Part shown: piece after piece, positions 41,925 through 51,067 of the stretch | Position numbering within the stretch: position 1 is the stretch's first letter | Layout of the letters: each line of letters opens with the position of its first letter | Source of the DNA: CBDCCT01 sp965214995 | Lineage (GTDB): Bacteria; Deinococcota; Deinococci; Deinococcales; Trueperaceae | Reading direction: 5' to 3' | DNA: 64,000 nucleotides | NCBI GenBank assembly: GCA_965214995.1 | Contig: CBDCCT010000002.1 | Coordinates: forward strand, 4,650,001 to 4,714,000 | Notes under the pieces: model-generated | Databases searched by the model: none | Told to the model about the DNA's origin: nothing | The model's input: the letters and a program-made list of their open reading frames with translations, nothing else | Program-made: the position numbers and the translations under genes

Positions 41925-44900
41925 TTAGACCGCCTCGAGGTTGGCGTATTTGAGCAAGAGCTTTTTGGGACCTGCGTCCTTGAACACCACCGTCACCTCG
42001 GCGCGAGCCCCCTCGCCCGACACGCCCACCACCGTGCCGGGGCCAAACTTAGGGTGCGTCACGCGCTCGCCGCCCCGGAAGCCGGCCCCAGCTTTATCTT
42101 TAACGTTACCTGCGTCATCCGTGTCGGGGCGCGGCGGCGTCCAGACGTTGCGGGAGAATTTGGAGAGGTTGGACGTGTGCAACTCCTGGCCGAACACGTC
42201 AATCTCGCTCAGCATCCCCTTGGGGATGTCTTCCAAAAAGCGGCTCGGGCGCGCCAGCTCGGTGCGGCCAAAGGTCATGCGCGACTCGCAGTGGATGAGA
42301 AAGAGCGCCTCTTGCGCGCGGGTCACGCCGACGTAGAGCAGGCGGCGCTCCTCCTCGATTTCTTGCAAACTTGCCGTCGAGGAGCGGTGGGGGAGCAGGT
42401 TTTCTTCGAGCCCCACCAAAAAGACGACGGGGAACTCGAGCCCCTTGGCGTTGTGGAGCGTCATCAGCGTGACCGCCTCCTCAGGCAGGTCGTTGTTGAC
42501 CGCCTTGACCGCGCGGTCGTCCACGCTCGCCATCAGGGCCGCCTCGTCTAAGAATTCGGCGATGGACCCGCCCGCCTCCTCCTGCCACTCGGCCACCGCG
42601 TTGAGGAGTTCTTCCAAGTTTTCCATCCGCGCCTGCGCGTCGAACGACGCCTCGTCTTTTAAGGCCTGCATATAGCCCGACTGGTCGAGCACCGCCTTGA
42701 GAAAGGCCGCCGCGGGCAGTGACTCGGCAGCCTCGGAGAGGTCGTCCATGAGCGTAACGAACTCGGCAATCTTCCTCACCGCGGGCGTGCCCCTCAAAGC
42801 CTCGTCGGCGTGGCGCAACGCGTCCGAAAAACGTGCGTCCTTGCGGGCCGCCCACGCGTTCAAGTTCTCCTCGCTCGTTTTGCCGATGCCACGCTTGGGC
42901 CGGTTCAGGATGCGCTTCCACGACACGTCGTCGGCGGGGTTTAGGGCGGCGCGAGCATAAGACAAGATATCTTTGACCTCGCGCCGGTCATAAAAGCCCA
43001 CGCCGCCGACGATTTTGGCGGGGATGCCTGCGCGGCGCATGGCTTCCTCGAGCACCCGCGACTGCGAGTTGGTGCGGTACAGCACCGCAAAATCATTCGG
43101 CCCGAGCCCCTTTTCCGCCCCCAGCCGCTCGACCTGCCGCACCACGAAGTCGGCCTCGGCGCGGTGGTCGGTTGCCCGGTAGACCGCCACCTTGTCGCCC
43201 GCGCCCTTGACGGGGCGCAGATTTTTTTCTAACCGGCCCTCGTTGGGCAAAATTACCGCGTTGGCGAGCTCTAGGACGGAACCCACCGAGCGGTAGTTGA
43301 GCTCGAGCCGATACACTTTCGCGTCCTCATAATCGCGCCGGAAATCCAAGATGTTGCGTACGTCGGCTCCGCGAAAGGCGTAGATGCTGTTGTGAACGAG
43401 TATCCCTTCGGCTACGTAGGTGTGGGTGGGGTCAACTTCTAAATCGAACACCGGACCGTCGTAGGGCGCGCTCGAGACCTCGCTCACAGATTTTTCGACA
43501 AGCCTCCGGTCCTCTTCCACCAAGACCCTCATGCCGGGGTGAAGGTGCGAGAGCGGCAGGTAGTGGTACATCTCCCCGCCGATTTGCGCCTTGCGCTGGA
43601 GTTCCACGCCGCCGCACGCGGCAATCTCCTTAGCTAAAAGAAGCGCGTCTGGGTAGTTTTTGCGGCTTAGCTCGAGCCTATACCCCCCGCGCCCGTTGCT
43701 GCGCACCGGATACCCCGCCGCCGCCAGCCTCTCGGCGGTGTCCGCACGGATGGACGACCACTGCACGCGGTGGTAGCCGACCTCGCCGCTGCGAAAATCC
43801 TGGAACATCACCAGGTTGACGCTGAGTCGCCGCAGCCCGTTCTGCGGGCGGTGATGAGGGAATTCAGGGTGAAGCTGAAGGTTTTTCATCAGCGCCTCAG
43901 CTTTGGATACCGTGTCCAGTTCGGCATAAAGCCGCTTCAGCCAAGCCTCACTTAGCGCGAGGTTGCGCCCCACGCCGTGAAAGAGCGTGGTCGGCAGGCC
44001 GTAATGCGCCGCGTAGTAAGCTTCCCAATACCGCGCCTCGGCGGCGGTGTCACAGACTCGCAGCACCCAAAGCTTGTCGCCGTGCTCCTGGTTGAGGCGG
44101 ACCTTGAAGCCCAGCTCCTCATGTCCCTCATCGTTCGCGCGCAAGCTTTTGGCTAGACCGACGCGGTAGCCCCTATCGGCGCGGTACATCAGATAGACGT
44201 AGTAGTAGCCCTCCTCCGGCACCATCCGCGCCAAAACGATGTGGTGCGGCGTGCCGCGCAGAACGCGCCCGCCCACGCTGACCGTCCACAGCGGGCCGCT
44301 GTAGTGACCGCGTTTCACATGCGTCACGCGGCCCCTCGTGGGCTCGAGCGCACCCCCCGTCCCCAACACCTCGTCGCCCTCGGTCAACGACTCGATGGGG
44401 CGGCAGCCTTTGGGCGTGAGCACCCTCGTCCCTGGCGGCAGGCACTGGTCGGGGTCTCCCACAACCATCAAATTGCGGTACTTGTTCGCCAACAGGTGCG
44501 TGAGCCGGTACTGCGCGGTGTTGGTGTCTTGGTATTCGTCTACGTGGACGAAGACCGCGCGCTGCTGCACCTTGTCGAGCACTTCGGGATGAGATTCAAA
44601 AAGTTCGACGGTGCGGCCCAAGATGTCATTAAAGTCCACCGCGTTGGCGCGCCCCAATCTTTCCTGATAGCGCCGGTAGCTCTCCGCCAACAGCTCAACG
44701 GGCAGCCCCGCGATCATCATGCCGAACTGCCGCTCACCCTCCTCCGCCAAGGTCGCGGGCGACCACAGGTTCGACTTAGCCCGGTCGATAAGCGCCCGCA
44801 GCATCCGCGGGTTGGCGTCGCCGAGGCCGTCCACGCTGCTGGCAATTTCTTTAAGCACGTCCAGTTGGTCGCTGTCGTCGTAGATAGCAAAACCCGACTG

Positions 44901-45233
44901 GAGGCCAATCAAATCGCCGTACACACGCAGAACTCGCAAACAGGCCGAGTGAAAGGTGCTCACCCACAGGTCACGCGCTTCTTTGCCGATAAGCTCGCCC
45001 ACCCGCTCCTTGAGTTCGCCCGCCGCTTTGTTGGTAAACGTCACCGCCAAAATCTCGGTCGGGTAGACCTCGTGAACGTCCATAAGATAAGCGATGCGCT
45101 GCACCACCGTGCGCGTCTTGCCCGAGCCCGCCCCGGCGATAACCAGCGCGGGGCCTTCATAGTGCTTTACGGCGGCCTGTTGTTCTTCGTTTAGGGTGGC
45201 GAGCAGGGGGTGTTCGGGAACGGTATGGGACAC
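41925..45233 (-). CDS. uvrD: UvrD/PcrA DNA helicase with an internal intein
   Basis: 1102-residue precursor. The extein parts (1-263 and 616-1102, together 750 residues) are a normal PcrA/UvrD helicase for nucleotide-excision and mismatch repair: GAGSGKT at 34-40, VDEYQDT, VVGDPDQ/SIYAFRGAD, TLHNAKGLEFPVV, LLYVGVTRAQ. Residues 264-615 are an intein inserted between Gln263 and Ser616 of the conserved GDPDQSIY motif, exactly in the ATPase/translocation core, so splicing is needed for function. Start is GTG with TATGAT 6 bases upstream. Confidence 0.93.
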   Translation of the reverse strand: MSHTVPEHPLLATLNEEQQAAVKHYEGPALVIAGAGSGKTRTVVQRIAYLMDVHEVYPTEILAVTFTNKAAGELKERVGELIGKEARDLWVSTFHSACLRVLRVYGDLIGLQSGFAIYDDSDQLDVLKEIASSVDGLGDANPRMLRALIDRAKSNLWSPATLAEEGERQFGMMIAGLPVELLAESYRRYQERLGRANAVDFNDILGRTVELFESHPEVLDKVQQRAVFVHVDEYQDTNTAQYRLTHLLANKYRNLMVVGDPDQCLPPGTRVLTPKGCRPIESLTEGDEVLGTGGALEPTRGRVTHVKRGHYSGPLWTVSVGGRVLRGTPHHIVLARMVPEEGYYYVYLMYRADRGYRVGLAKSLRANDEGHEELGFKVRLNQEHGDKLWVLRVCDTAAEARYWEAYYAAHYGLPTTLFHGVGRNLALSEAWLKRLYAELDTVSKAEALMKNLQLHPEFPHHRPQNGLRRLSVNLVMFQDFRSGEVGYHRVQWSSIRADTAERLAAAGYPVRSNGRGGYRLELSRKNYPDALLLAKEIAACGGVELQRKAQIGGEMYHYLPLSHLHPGMRVLVEEDRRLVEKSVSEVSSAPYDGPVFDLEVDPTHTYVAEGILVHNSIYAFRGADVRNILDFRRDYEDAKVYRLELNYRSVGSVLELANAVILPNEGRLEKNLRPVKGAGDKVAVYRATDHRAEADFVVRQVERLGAEKGLGPNDFAVLYRTNSQSRVLEEAMRRAGIPAKIVGGVGFYDRREVKDILSYARAALNPADDVSWKRILNRPKRGIGKTSEENLNAWAARKDARFSDALRHADEALRGTPAVRKIAEFVTLMDDLSEAAESLPAAAFLKAVLDQSGYMQALKDEASFDAQARMENLEELLNAVAEWQEEAGGSIAEFLDEAALMASVDDRAVKAVNNDLPEEAVTLMTLHNAKGLEFPVVFLVGLEENLLPHRSSTASLQEIEEERRLLYVGVTRAQEALFLIHCESRMTFGRTELARPSRFLEDIPKGMLSEIDVFGQELHTSNLSKFSRNVWTPPRPDTDDAGNVKDKAGAGFRGGERVTHPKFGPGTVVGVSGEGARAEVTVVFKDAGPKKLLLKYANLEAV
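43389..44444 (-). mobile_element. Intein in UvrD/PcrA with GIY-YIG-like insert
   Basis: 352 residues, from Cys264 (CLPPGTRVLTPKG, block A) to His-Asn 614-615, followed by Ser616. Block B is GTPHHIVL (the Thr-x-x-His) and block F is DLEVDPTHTYVAEGILVHN, so the splicing parts look complete. Between B and F lies about 250 residues, starting YYVYLMYRADRGYRVGLAKS (intein 81-100) and then a Glu in YWEAYYAAHYG (intein 139-149), resembling a GIY-YIG endonuclease rather than LAGLIDADG. Downstream residues may recognise DNA. CTCGAG sites inside suggest long residence. Confidence 0.85.
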
Positions 45234-45339
45234 TAAAGCATCATACCGTCTCGGCGGGGGGTGGTTCGCCGGGGCGAAGAAAGGATGTTGGAGACGAGGT
45301 TACGCCTTGAATAGGCTCGAGCCCATGCTAAACTCCCTC

Positions 45340-45876
45340 ATGACCCAGGTGCGCTTTACCTACGAGGATTTACAGCTTTTCCCCGACGACGGCCTGCGGC
45401 GAGAGCTTTTGGACGGAGAGGTTTACGTGACGCGAACGCCAAACATCCGCCATCAGCGCGTCGTCACAAATCTCGCTTTCCGCGTAGGGCGTTATCTTCA
45501 TGACAATCCTTTGGGGGAGGTACTTGTTGCGCCGGTTGACGTTATCTTTTCCGAGAACGCTGACGTTACCGAACCCGACATCCTCTATGTCTCAAACGAG
45601 CGGGCGTCCATCATCAGCGAACGTGGCCTCGAGGGTGCGCCCGATTGGCTCATTGAGGTTACCTCACCGTCCACACGTAAGCGCGACTTCACGCTCAAAC
45701 GCAAGCGTTATCAGAAGTACGGCGTGCGACTTTACTGGATTGTGGACCTCGAGGCCGAGATGGTTCACGTGTGGGAGGGGGGCGAGCATGGGGTGTTTGA
45801 AGCGAACGACACGCTTACAGTCTCTCTGCTCCCCGGCTTTGAACTGGCGGTAAGAGATGTTCTCGCTTCGTCTTGA
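45340..45876 (+). CDS. Uma2/DUF820 family protein
   Basis: 178 residues of the Uma2 (DUF820) group, a restriction-endonuclease fold common in cyanobacteria and Deinococcota. Motifs: ELLDGEVYVT near the start, VFSENADVTEPDILYVS with the expected Asp, and DWLIEVTSPSTRKRD with Glu-x-Ser in place of Glu-x-Lys; KRKRYQKYGVRLYWIVD follows. Cellular role unknown. TAAACT stands 5 bases before ATG 45340; the open frame to 45196 overlaps the uvrD promoter. A HAD gene overlaps its stop. Confidence 0.82.
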   Translation: MTQVRFTYEDLQLFPDDGLRRELLDGEVYVTRTPNIRHQRVVTNLAFRVGRYLHDNPLGEVLVAPVDVIFSENADVTEPDILYVSNERASIISERGLEGAPDWLIEVTSPSTRKRDFTLKRKRYQKYGVRLYWIVDLEAEMVHVWEGGEHGVFEANDTLTVSLLPGFELAVRDVLASS

Positions 45877-46559
45877 TTCGCGCTCTTTGCTTCGACTTTG
45901 ACGGCACGCTAGCGCATTTTGAAGGCAACTTTGCCGATTACTCGGACGAGTTGCGCGCGGAACTTGGCCTCGAGCCCCCCGTAGAGCCCTTCGCAGGCCT
46001 CCTTTCCAAACATTTGCGCAAGGAAGGTACGGTCACACTCCATAGTGCGCTGTTGGCGACGTTTGAGAGGCTCGAGCTACCCGTCCCCGCGAACTTTGAA
46101 GGTGTTGTCTCGAGGGCGGTCGAACGTTACGGGATAGGGGTAAAGCTCCTACCAGGGGCGCGGGAGCTTTTGGAGTTCTGCGCCGCGCGCGTGCCGCTGG
46201 CCCTCGTTACCAACGGTCCCGAAGATATGCAACGCGCGGGCGTCCGTAATACCGGCGTCGCCCACCACTTCAAGACCCTCGTCATCTCCGGCGCGGCGGA
46301 TGTGGCGGTACGCAAGCCCAATCCGCGCATCTTCCGCCTCGCCTGTGAACGCCTGGGCGTCGCGCCAGAACACGCGCTGATGATTGGGGACCATGCGGAG
46401 GCCGACATCAGGGGCGCTCGAGCGGCGGGCATGAGAGCGGTACATATAGAGAGGGAGGGACCGCCGACCGTCGGCACCAGGGAGATACGGCTGAGCGGTG
46501 GAGCTGTGCGGGGGGTGGGAGGGCTCGAGGGGTTCCTTGAAGAGCTTTTGGCGCGATAG
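45873..46559 (+). CDS. HAD-family hydrolase
   Basis: 228-residue phosphatase-like protein. Motif I FDFDGTLAHF gives the nucleophile Asp, motif II LALVTNG, motif III the Lys in RKPNPRIF, and motif IV IGDHAEADIRGA. Substrate unknown. TTG start overlaps the Uma2 stop in TTGA, so the two form a coupled pair. A palindrome with T-run follows (46583-46609). Confidence 0.85.
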   Translation: MIRALCFDFDGTLAHFEGNFADYSDELRAELGLEPPVEPFAGLLSKHLRKEGTVTLHSALLATFERLELPVPANFEGVVSRAVERYGIGVKLLPGARELLEFCAARVPLALVTNGPEDMQRAGVRNTGVAHHFKTLVISGAADVAVRKPNPRIFRLACERLGVAPEHALMIGDHAEADIRGARAAGMRAVHIEREGPPTVGTREIRLSGGAVRGVGGLEGFLEELLAR

Positions 46560-46582
46560 CGTCGTCAGGGGACTGTGCTGTT

Positions 46583-46609
46583 ACGCCGACGTCGGCGTGC
46601 GCTCTTTTT
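46583..46609 (+). terminator. Probable terminator after the HAD gene
   Basis: ACGCCGACGTCGGCGT is a 16-base palindrome able to fold as a hairpin with a small loop; after GCGCTC comes TTTTT. It begins 24 bases after the stop codon. Confidence 0.5.
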
Positions 46610-46683
46610 CATACTGACCACCTTTTCACGCTGACCACCTTGTCTATGTTGTCTTACGTTACCGCACCCTGGGGCTGCTCGAG

Positions 46684-47154
46684 CTACTCAGATTCGGCAA
46701 CATTCTCCGCGCGCGGCGGCCAGCCGAACGCCTCCTGCACCGCGCGCGGCACCCGCTTGGGTCGCCCGCTGACGGGGTCCAGCCAGACCCACTCCGTCGT
46801 CACGTCGGCCAGGAGCGCGTCTGTGGCGGCGTGCCGCACCTGGTTGTGCCTCTCCGCCTTGGGGCCGCCCAGCTTGGTGATGCGGGTGCTCACGCGCAGC
46901 GTGTCGCCCAGCACGGCGGGGCGGTGATAGGTCACCACGTGACGGCGGACGATGGGAAGGACGCCGTGCGCTCTGAAAGCCTCCAGCGTCAGCCCGAAAT
47001 GCTCCGCGTGCGCCCGCCCCACCGCCTCGACGTAACGCAAATAGACCGCGTTGTTGACGTGGCCGAGCTCGTCGATGTCTTCGGGGAGGACGCTTCGCAG
47101 GTGTTCAAAGCGAAAGGGCTCATGCTCGGATGTAGAGGCGCGCGGGTCTTCCAC
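46684..47154 (-). CDS. Acyl-CoA thioesterase (hot-dog fold)
   Basis: 156 residues of the 4HBT thioesterase group. The active-site region DIDELGHVNNAVYLRYVEAV carries the Asp/Asn pattern, and FGLTLEAFR and YHRPAVLGD follow the family. It would hydrolyse a short acyl-CoA. GTG start with TAAAGT 6 bases upstream. It may belong functionally with the fatty-acid genes at 49-54 kb. Confidence 0.85.
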   Translation of the reverse strand: MEDPRASTSEHEPFRFEHLRSVLPEDIDELGHVNNAVYLRYVEAVGRAHAEHFGLTLEAFRAHGVLPIVRRHVVTYHRPAVLGDTLRVSTRITKLGGPKAERHNQVRHAATDALLADVTTEWVWLDPVSGRPKRVPRAVQEAFGWPPRAENVAESE

Positions 47155-47166
47155 AGGGTCACTTTA

Positions 47167-47403
47167 GCAGTGTCGTTCTAGCAGCACTTTGGCGCGAGGC
47201 CGCACGCGCCGCGGCACCCCAGAAACACCTCCAGGCTCTACGTTACCCGAACTTTTTCGGGGCGTTAAGAAAAGGGCCGAGCACCAAGTTGAAGGTGCAC
47301 TCGTACTCGGCACTTTCGGCTCCCCTAAAGTTTTCGTGGCTCCTAATACTCATAAAAGTCCGACTTGATGTAAAAAAGAGCGAACCCGAGTAAAAAAGCC
47401 TGG
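47167..47403. other. Intergenic stretch of about 240 bases, no feature seen
   Basis: Lies between the thioesterase and the LOG-family gene. It becomes AT-rich towards the right end. Apart from the -10-like TATAAG at 47404-47409 before the next gene I see nothing I can support. Confidence 0.4.
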
Positions 47404-47414
47404 TATAAGAAAGT

Positions 47415-48209
47415 ATGGACAAAATTGAGCGCGCAACCAACCTGAGTCAGGGCGAAAAGAGCGAAAAAGAAGAGTTCCGGCGGCCTCCGGGTCCTGAACG
47501 GCAGTACGTCATCGACGCGCTCGCGGGCGAGTCGTGGCGGCTCTTTCGCATCATGGGCGAATTCGTCCAGGGCTTCGAGGACATGAGCGACGTCGGCCCG
47601 GCCGTGACCCTCTTCGGCTCGGCGCGTCTCAAGGAGGACCACCCCTACTACGCGCAGGCCGAGGCGTTGGCGCGGCACCTTTCCGAGTCGGGTTACACCG
47701 TCTTGACGGGCGGCGGCCCCGGCATCATGGAGGCGGGCAACAAGGGCGCGTTCGAGCGCGGCGGGCGTTCTATAGGCTTAAACATCGACCTGCCCCACGA
47801 GCAGGCGCCCAACCCCTACCAGACCGACTCGCTCGACTTCCGCTACTTTTTCGTGCGCAAGGTGATGCTGGTGCGCTATTCCTCGGCCTTTGTGGTGTTC
47901 CCGGGCGGCTTCGGCACCATCGACGAACTTTTCGAGGCCTTGACGCTCATCCAGACCAAAAAGATTCTGCCTTTTCCGGTTTATTTGGTCGGGGTGGAGT
48001 TCTGGCGGGGGCTCATCGCGTGGCTCCAAAACACCTTGCAGCGCGTGGGCACCATTTCGGAAGAAGACCTCTACTTGTTCAAGGTCGTGGACGACACGGC
48101 GAGCATCCCCGAAGAGATCGACGCCTACTACCGCGACTTAAACCACGCGGGCTTTAGAAAACCCGACGAGGACGATCCAGCAGGCAAGGTGGTCAAGGCG
48201 GAAGGCTAG
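47415..48209 (+). CDS. LOG/TIGR00730 family nucleotide phosphoribohydrolase
   Basis: 264 residues. The family signature is complete: GGGPGIMEAGNKGAF and PGGFGTIDELFE. Members split ribose-5-phosphate from nucleoside monophosphates (cytokinin-activating LOG in plants; nucleotide recycling PpnN in bacteria). The N-terminal 50 residues are extra and charged. TATAAG stands 5 bases before the ATG. Cytoplasmic. Confidence 0.9.
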   Translation: MDKIERATNLSQGEKSEKEEFRRPPGPERQYVIDALAGESWRLFRIMGEFVQGFEDMSDVGPAVTLFGSARLKEDHPYYAQAEALARHLSESGYTVLTGGGPGIMEAGNKGAFERGGRSIGLNIDLPHEQAPNPYQTDSLDFRYFFVRKVMLVRYSSAFVVFPGGFGTIDELFEALTLIQTKKILPFPVYLVGVEFWRGLIAWLQNTLQRVGTISEEDLYLFKVVDDTASIPEEIDAYYRDLNHAGFRKPDEDDPAGKVVKAEG

Positions 48210-48231
48210 CGGGCTCGAGCCCCGCCCCGAG

Positions 48232-48263
48232 TTACCCACAAGTTCTGTTCAACCTGTGGATAA
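48232..48263. promoter_or_regulatory. Two DnaA-box-like sites facing each other
   Basis: TTACCCACA (48232-48240) is one base off the DnaA consensus TTATNCACA. TTATCCACA lies on the minus strand at 48255-48263 and is a perfect match. They are 14 bases apart. No dnaA, dnaN or AT-rich unwinding region is near, so an origin is not claimed. Confidence 0.35.
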
Positions 48264-48294
48264 CGCCGGGCTGTCGCAGACACGTTGGCCTCCG

Positions 48295-48606
48295 CTAGCC
48301 TTCGTCCGACTCCGGCGGCGGCAGCTTCTCACCCTGAGAATCTTGGTAGGCGCTCTCTTCTTCCGTCTCGCCGCCCCCTTCGCCCTCGGCGCTCGAGCGC
48401 GCCTCTCCCTCCCGGGCGACCGCTTCTTTTTCGGCCCGGCGCTCCCTCTCCAGCCTCTCGCTCTCGTTCGTGCGGTTTTCCGCCGCGCCTCCGGGAGGGC
48501 TCTGCGACTCCTTGTCGAAGTCGCTCACGTTGCCGCCGTGGGTGTTCTGAGGGTCGGAGGGGCTTTTGTGGGCGGGAGAATTATTTTCGGCTCCTTTGTC
48601 GCTCAT
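48295..48606 (-). CDS. Small hydrophilic, probably disordered protein
   Basis: 103 residues, very rich in Glu, Ser, Gly, Arg, with no hydrophobic core (SERLERERRAEKEAVAREGE). No family recognised. Support for a real gene: AAAGGA before the ATG and TATATT further upstream. Composition resembles stress- or desiccation-related unstructured proteins, a guess only. Confidence 0.55.
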   Translation of the reverse strand: MSDKGAENNSPAHKSPSDPQNTHGGNVSDFDKESQSPPGGAAENRTNESERLERERRAEKEAVAREGEARSSAEGEGGGETEEESAYQDSQGEKLPPPESDEG

Positions 48607-48809
48607 CGTTACGTCCTTTCGTCAATATACAGGCGCTTCTTAGGTGGGCGTGGTGTTTGCCCCCACATCGTTTCCAAGGAGTTTCCAAGAACCGCCGGAG
48701 AAGCTGCAAATAGGCTCCGCATTAGTGGCAAAGAACTCCAGGAGCAAAAACCCCAAAGGAAACCGGGCGATTCACGGGCCGGATAAAAGGGGCGGATGAG
48801 CCGCTGAGC

Positions 48810-49193
48810 CTACTGCGCACTCACCAAATCGGGCCGCAACTTGACCGCCTCGCGCAAATAGATGTGCTTCATCTCGCCCTGGCTTTTGGTGGTATTGACC
48901 TGCAACATCACCCGCACGGCGCGCGGCAGACGGTCGGGCACGGGGATTTCCTGATTGCAAATCAAAGGCACCATGTCCATCCCCAGCCCCCGCGCCGCCT
49001 CCGCCGGGAAGGTGCTTTTTAGGTCAGGCGTGGTGGTGAAAAAGATGGCGGCGATGGGCTCGAAGTCGCGGATACCGTTGGCAGAAAGCATCCGCTCCAA
49101 AAGCTCCCTCGTCGCGTCTAAAATCAGCCCCGGCTCGTCACGCTCGACCGTCGTCGCCCCGCGCACGCCCCGCAACCAGTAAGTGTCGCTCAT
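48810..49193 (-). CDS. aroH: Chorismate mutase, AroH type
   Basis: 127 residues of the monofunctional barrel chorismate mutase (Bacillus AroH), converting chorismate to prephenate for Phe and Tyr. Signature pieces: LRGVRGATTVERDEP, TTTPDLKSTFPAEAARGLG, VRVMLQVNT and IYLREAVKLRPDL. TACACT lies 6 bases before the ATG. It stands alone between a disordered protein gene and the acyl-CoA dehydrogenase. Confidence 0.93.
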   Translation of the reverse strand: MSDTYWLRGVRGATTVERDEPGLILDATRELLERMLSANGIRDFEPIAAIFFTTTPDLKSTFPAEAARGLGMDMVPLICNQEIPVPDRLPRAVRVMLQVNTTKSQGEMKHIYLREAVKLRPDLVSAQ

Positions 49194-49308
49194 GCACGCA
49201 GTGTAACAGAGGCTGGTCTTTGGTGTGGCGGGCAGCGTGGCGTGCTTCTGGTGTCCCCTTTGCAGTACAAAAGGCTGTGCGTGTAGAGCATTCTGCTATC
49301 GTTAAAGG

Positions 49309-50517
49309 ATGACCAGCACCCTGACCAACCTCACTACAATCGCCGACAATGCTCTTTGGTTTGAACTCAGCGCGGACCAAAAGGCGCTTATCGGCCCCTT
49401 GCGCGACTTTTTACGTTCCGAAGTGGCCCCCGGCGCGCAGGAGCGCGATGAGACGGGCGAGTTTCCCCACGACCTCGTCAAGCAGCTTGGCGAACTCGGC
49501 GTGATGGGGATGCAGGTTCCGGAGCAGTACGGCGGCGCGGCCCTTGACACCGCCACGATGGCGCGGATTATCGAGGAGATTGCCGCGGTAGACGGCTCTT
49601 TGTGCCTCACCGTCGCCTCGCACAACTCGCTTTGCACAGGCCACCTGATGATTGCGGGGAACGAGAATCAGAAGGCTGAGTTCGTGCCTGCGTTGGCTCG
49701 AGGCGAAACTTTAGGCGCGTGGGGCTTGACCGAACCGGGCTCGGGCTCGGACGCCGCCGCGATGAAATCCAAGGCGGAGGACAAGGGCGACCATTTCGTG
49801 CTCAACGGCTCTAAAATCTTTATCACGCAGGGCACCGTCGGCGGCACCTATGTGATTGTCGCTCGCACCGACGCCCCGCGCAAGGGCTCCTCGGCGGCGG
49901 ACGGCATCAGCGCCTTTGTGTTTGACGGGGACGTGCCGGGGCTCGTGCGCGGTAAGCCGGAGGAGAAGCTGGGCCTGCACGCGTCCGATACAACGCCTTT
50001 AACGTTTGAGAACCTAGAAATTCCCAAAGACAACCTCGTCGGGAAGCGCGGCTCGGGCTTTAAAGACGTGATGGACGTGCTCAACGGCGGGCGCATCGGC
50101 ATCGGGGCGATGGGCATCGGTTTGGGGCGAGCTGCGTTGGAGGTCGCCGCGAAGTACGCTTTAGAGCGCGAGCAGTTCGGCAAGCCCATCGCCAGCAACC
50201 AAGGCGTGAGTTTCAAACTGGCCGAGATGGCGACCGAGTTGGAGGCCGCCCGCCTTTTAGTCCTCAAGGCCGCCGCGCTCAAAGACGCGGGCCGCGACTA
50301 CGCGATGGCCGCCTCTCAGGCCAAACTCACGGGCAGCGTCGCCGGGGTCAAGGCCTGCGACCACGCAATTCAGATTTTGGGCGGTTACGGCTACATCCGC
50401 GAGTACGAGGTCGAGCGCATGTGGCGCGACGCCCGACTGACCCGCATCGGCGAGGGGACGGACGAGATACAGCATTTGATTATCTCGAGGGAGTACCTCA
50501 AGCAGTTCCGGGCGTAA
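49309..50517 (+). CDS. Acyl-CoA dehydrogenase
   Basis: 402 residues, FAD enzyme for the first step of beta-oxidation or for branched/short chains. Signatures: AWGLTEPGSGSDAAAM, the FAD-binding KIFITQGTVGGTYVIVAR, IQILGGYGYIREYEVERMWRDAR with the catalytic Glu region near EGTDEIQHLII. TATCGT stands 6 bases before the ATG. It lies near and convergent to the thiolase/FadB-like operon, with a small kinase gene between. Confidence 0.92.
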   Translation: MTSTLTNLTTIADNALWFELSADQKALIGPLRDFLRSEVAPGAQERDETGEFPHDLVKQLGELGVMGMQVPEQYGGAALDTATMARIIEEIAAVDGSLCLTVASHNSLCTGHLMIAGNENQKAEFVPALARGETLGAWGLTEPGSGSDAAAMKSKAEDKGDHFVLNGSKIFITQGTVGGTYVIVARTDAPRKGSSAADGISAFVFDGDVPGLVRGKPEEKLGLHASDTTPLTFENLEIPKDNLVGKRGSGFKDVMDVLNGGRIGIGAMGIGLGRAALEVAAKYALEREQFGKPIASNQGVSFKLAEMATELEAARLLVLKAAALKDAGRDYAMAASQAKLTGSVAGVKACDHAIQILGGYGYIREYEVERMWRDARLTRIGEGTDEIQHLIISREYLKQFRA

Positions 50518-50529
50518 GTGTCCTCTATC

Positions 50530-51042
50530 TTAGCGCCCCGGTTGTAGCCACTGCGCCACTGCCTCGGCATCCTCACGGGGCGTTCGGTTCCCGACTGGGA
50601 TGCGGGTGTGACTCGAGCGTCTGAGGCTGGCGGCGTAAGCAAGCTCGTCGGCGATGCTGGCGTCCGTTTCCCCCCGCGCCCGCAGCCGACGCTCGAGGAT
50701 GTCGTCCGGGCAGTCGAGGTAGGCGCACCTGATTCGCGCGGTGCCTGAGACGTCTTCAAAATCGTTGGGCGTGGCTGGCCCGCACAGGATAACGTCGTGC
50801 CCCCCAGCCAATACCGCCCCGGCGACCGCGACCCACGTCGCTCGCAAACCGTCCCAGGCCGAAGAGTCGGTGTTGACGTTTTTTCCCGCCGCGGCAGAGA
50901 TGCCGGGGATGATGAGGTCCCAGTCGAAAACGACGTAATTTGGGAGCAGCCGGACGAGATGCGGCACCAGCGAGGTCTTGCCCGCTCCCCAGGGTCCGGT
51001 TACCAGGTGTAGTGCCGCCACCGCTCTTTCTGGTCGCGCCAT
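50530..51042 (-). CDS. P-loop nucleotide kinase-like protein
   Basis: 170 residues. Walker A TGPWGAGKTSLV near the N-terminus, a Walker B-like stretch DVILCGPAT, and LDCPDDILERRLRARGE typical of small kinases with a lid. The product phosphorylated is unknown; some relatives are shikimate or antibiotic kinases. It is 25 bases downstream of the FadB-like gene on the same strand, so it may be carried on that transcript. Confidence 0.75.
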   Translation of the reverse strand: MARPERAVAALHLVTGPWGAGKTSLVPHLVRLLPNYVVFDWDLIIPGISAAAGKNVNTDSSAWDGLRATWVAVAGAVLAGGHDVILCGPATPNDFEDVSGTARIRCAYLDCPDDILERRLRARGETDASIADELAYAASLRRSSHTRIPVGNRTPREDAEAVAQWLQPGR

Positions 51043-51067
51043 AAACCCCTCGCGTTCTCGGCCTGAT

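Noticed and set aside
48232..48263. Replication origin
   Set aside because: Two DnaA-like boxes alone, without dnaA/dnaN or an AT-rich region, are not enough.
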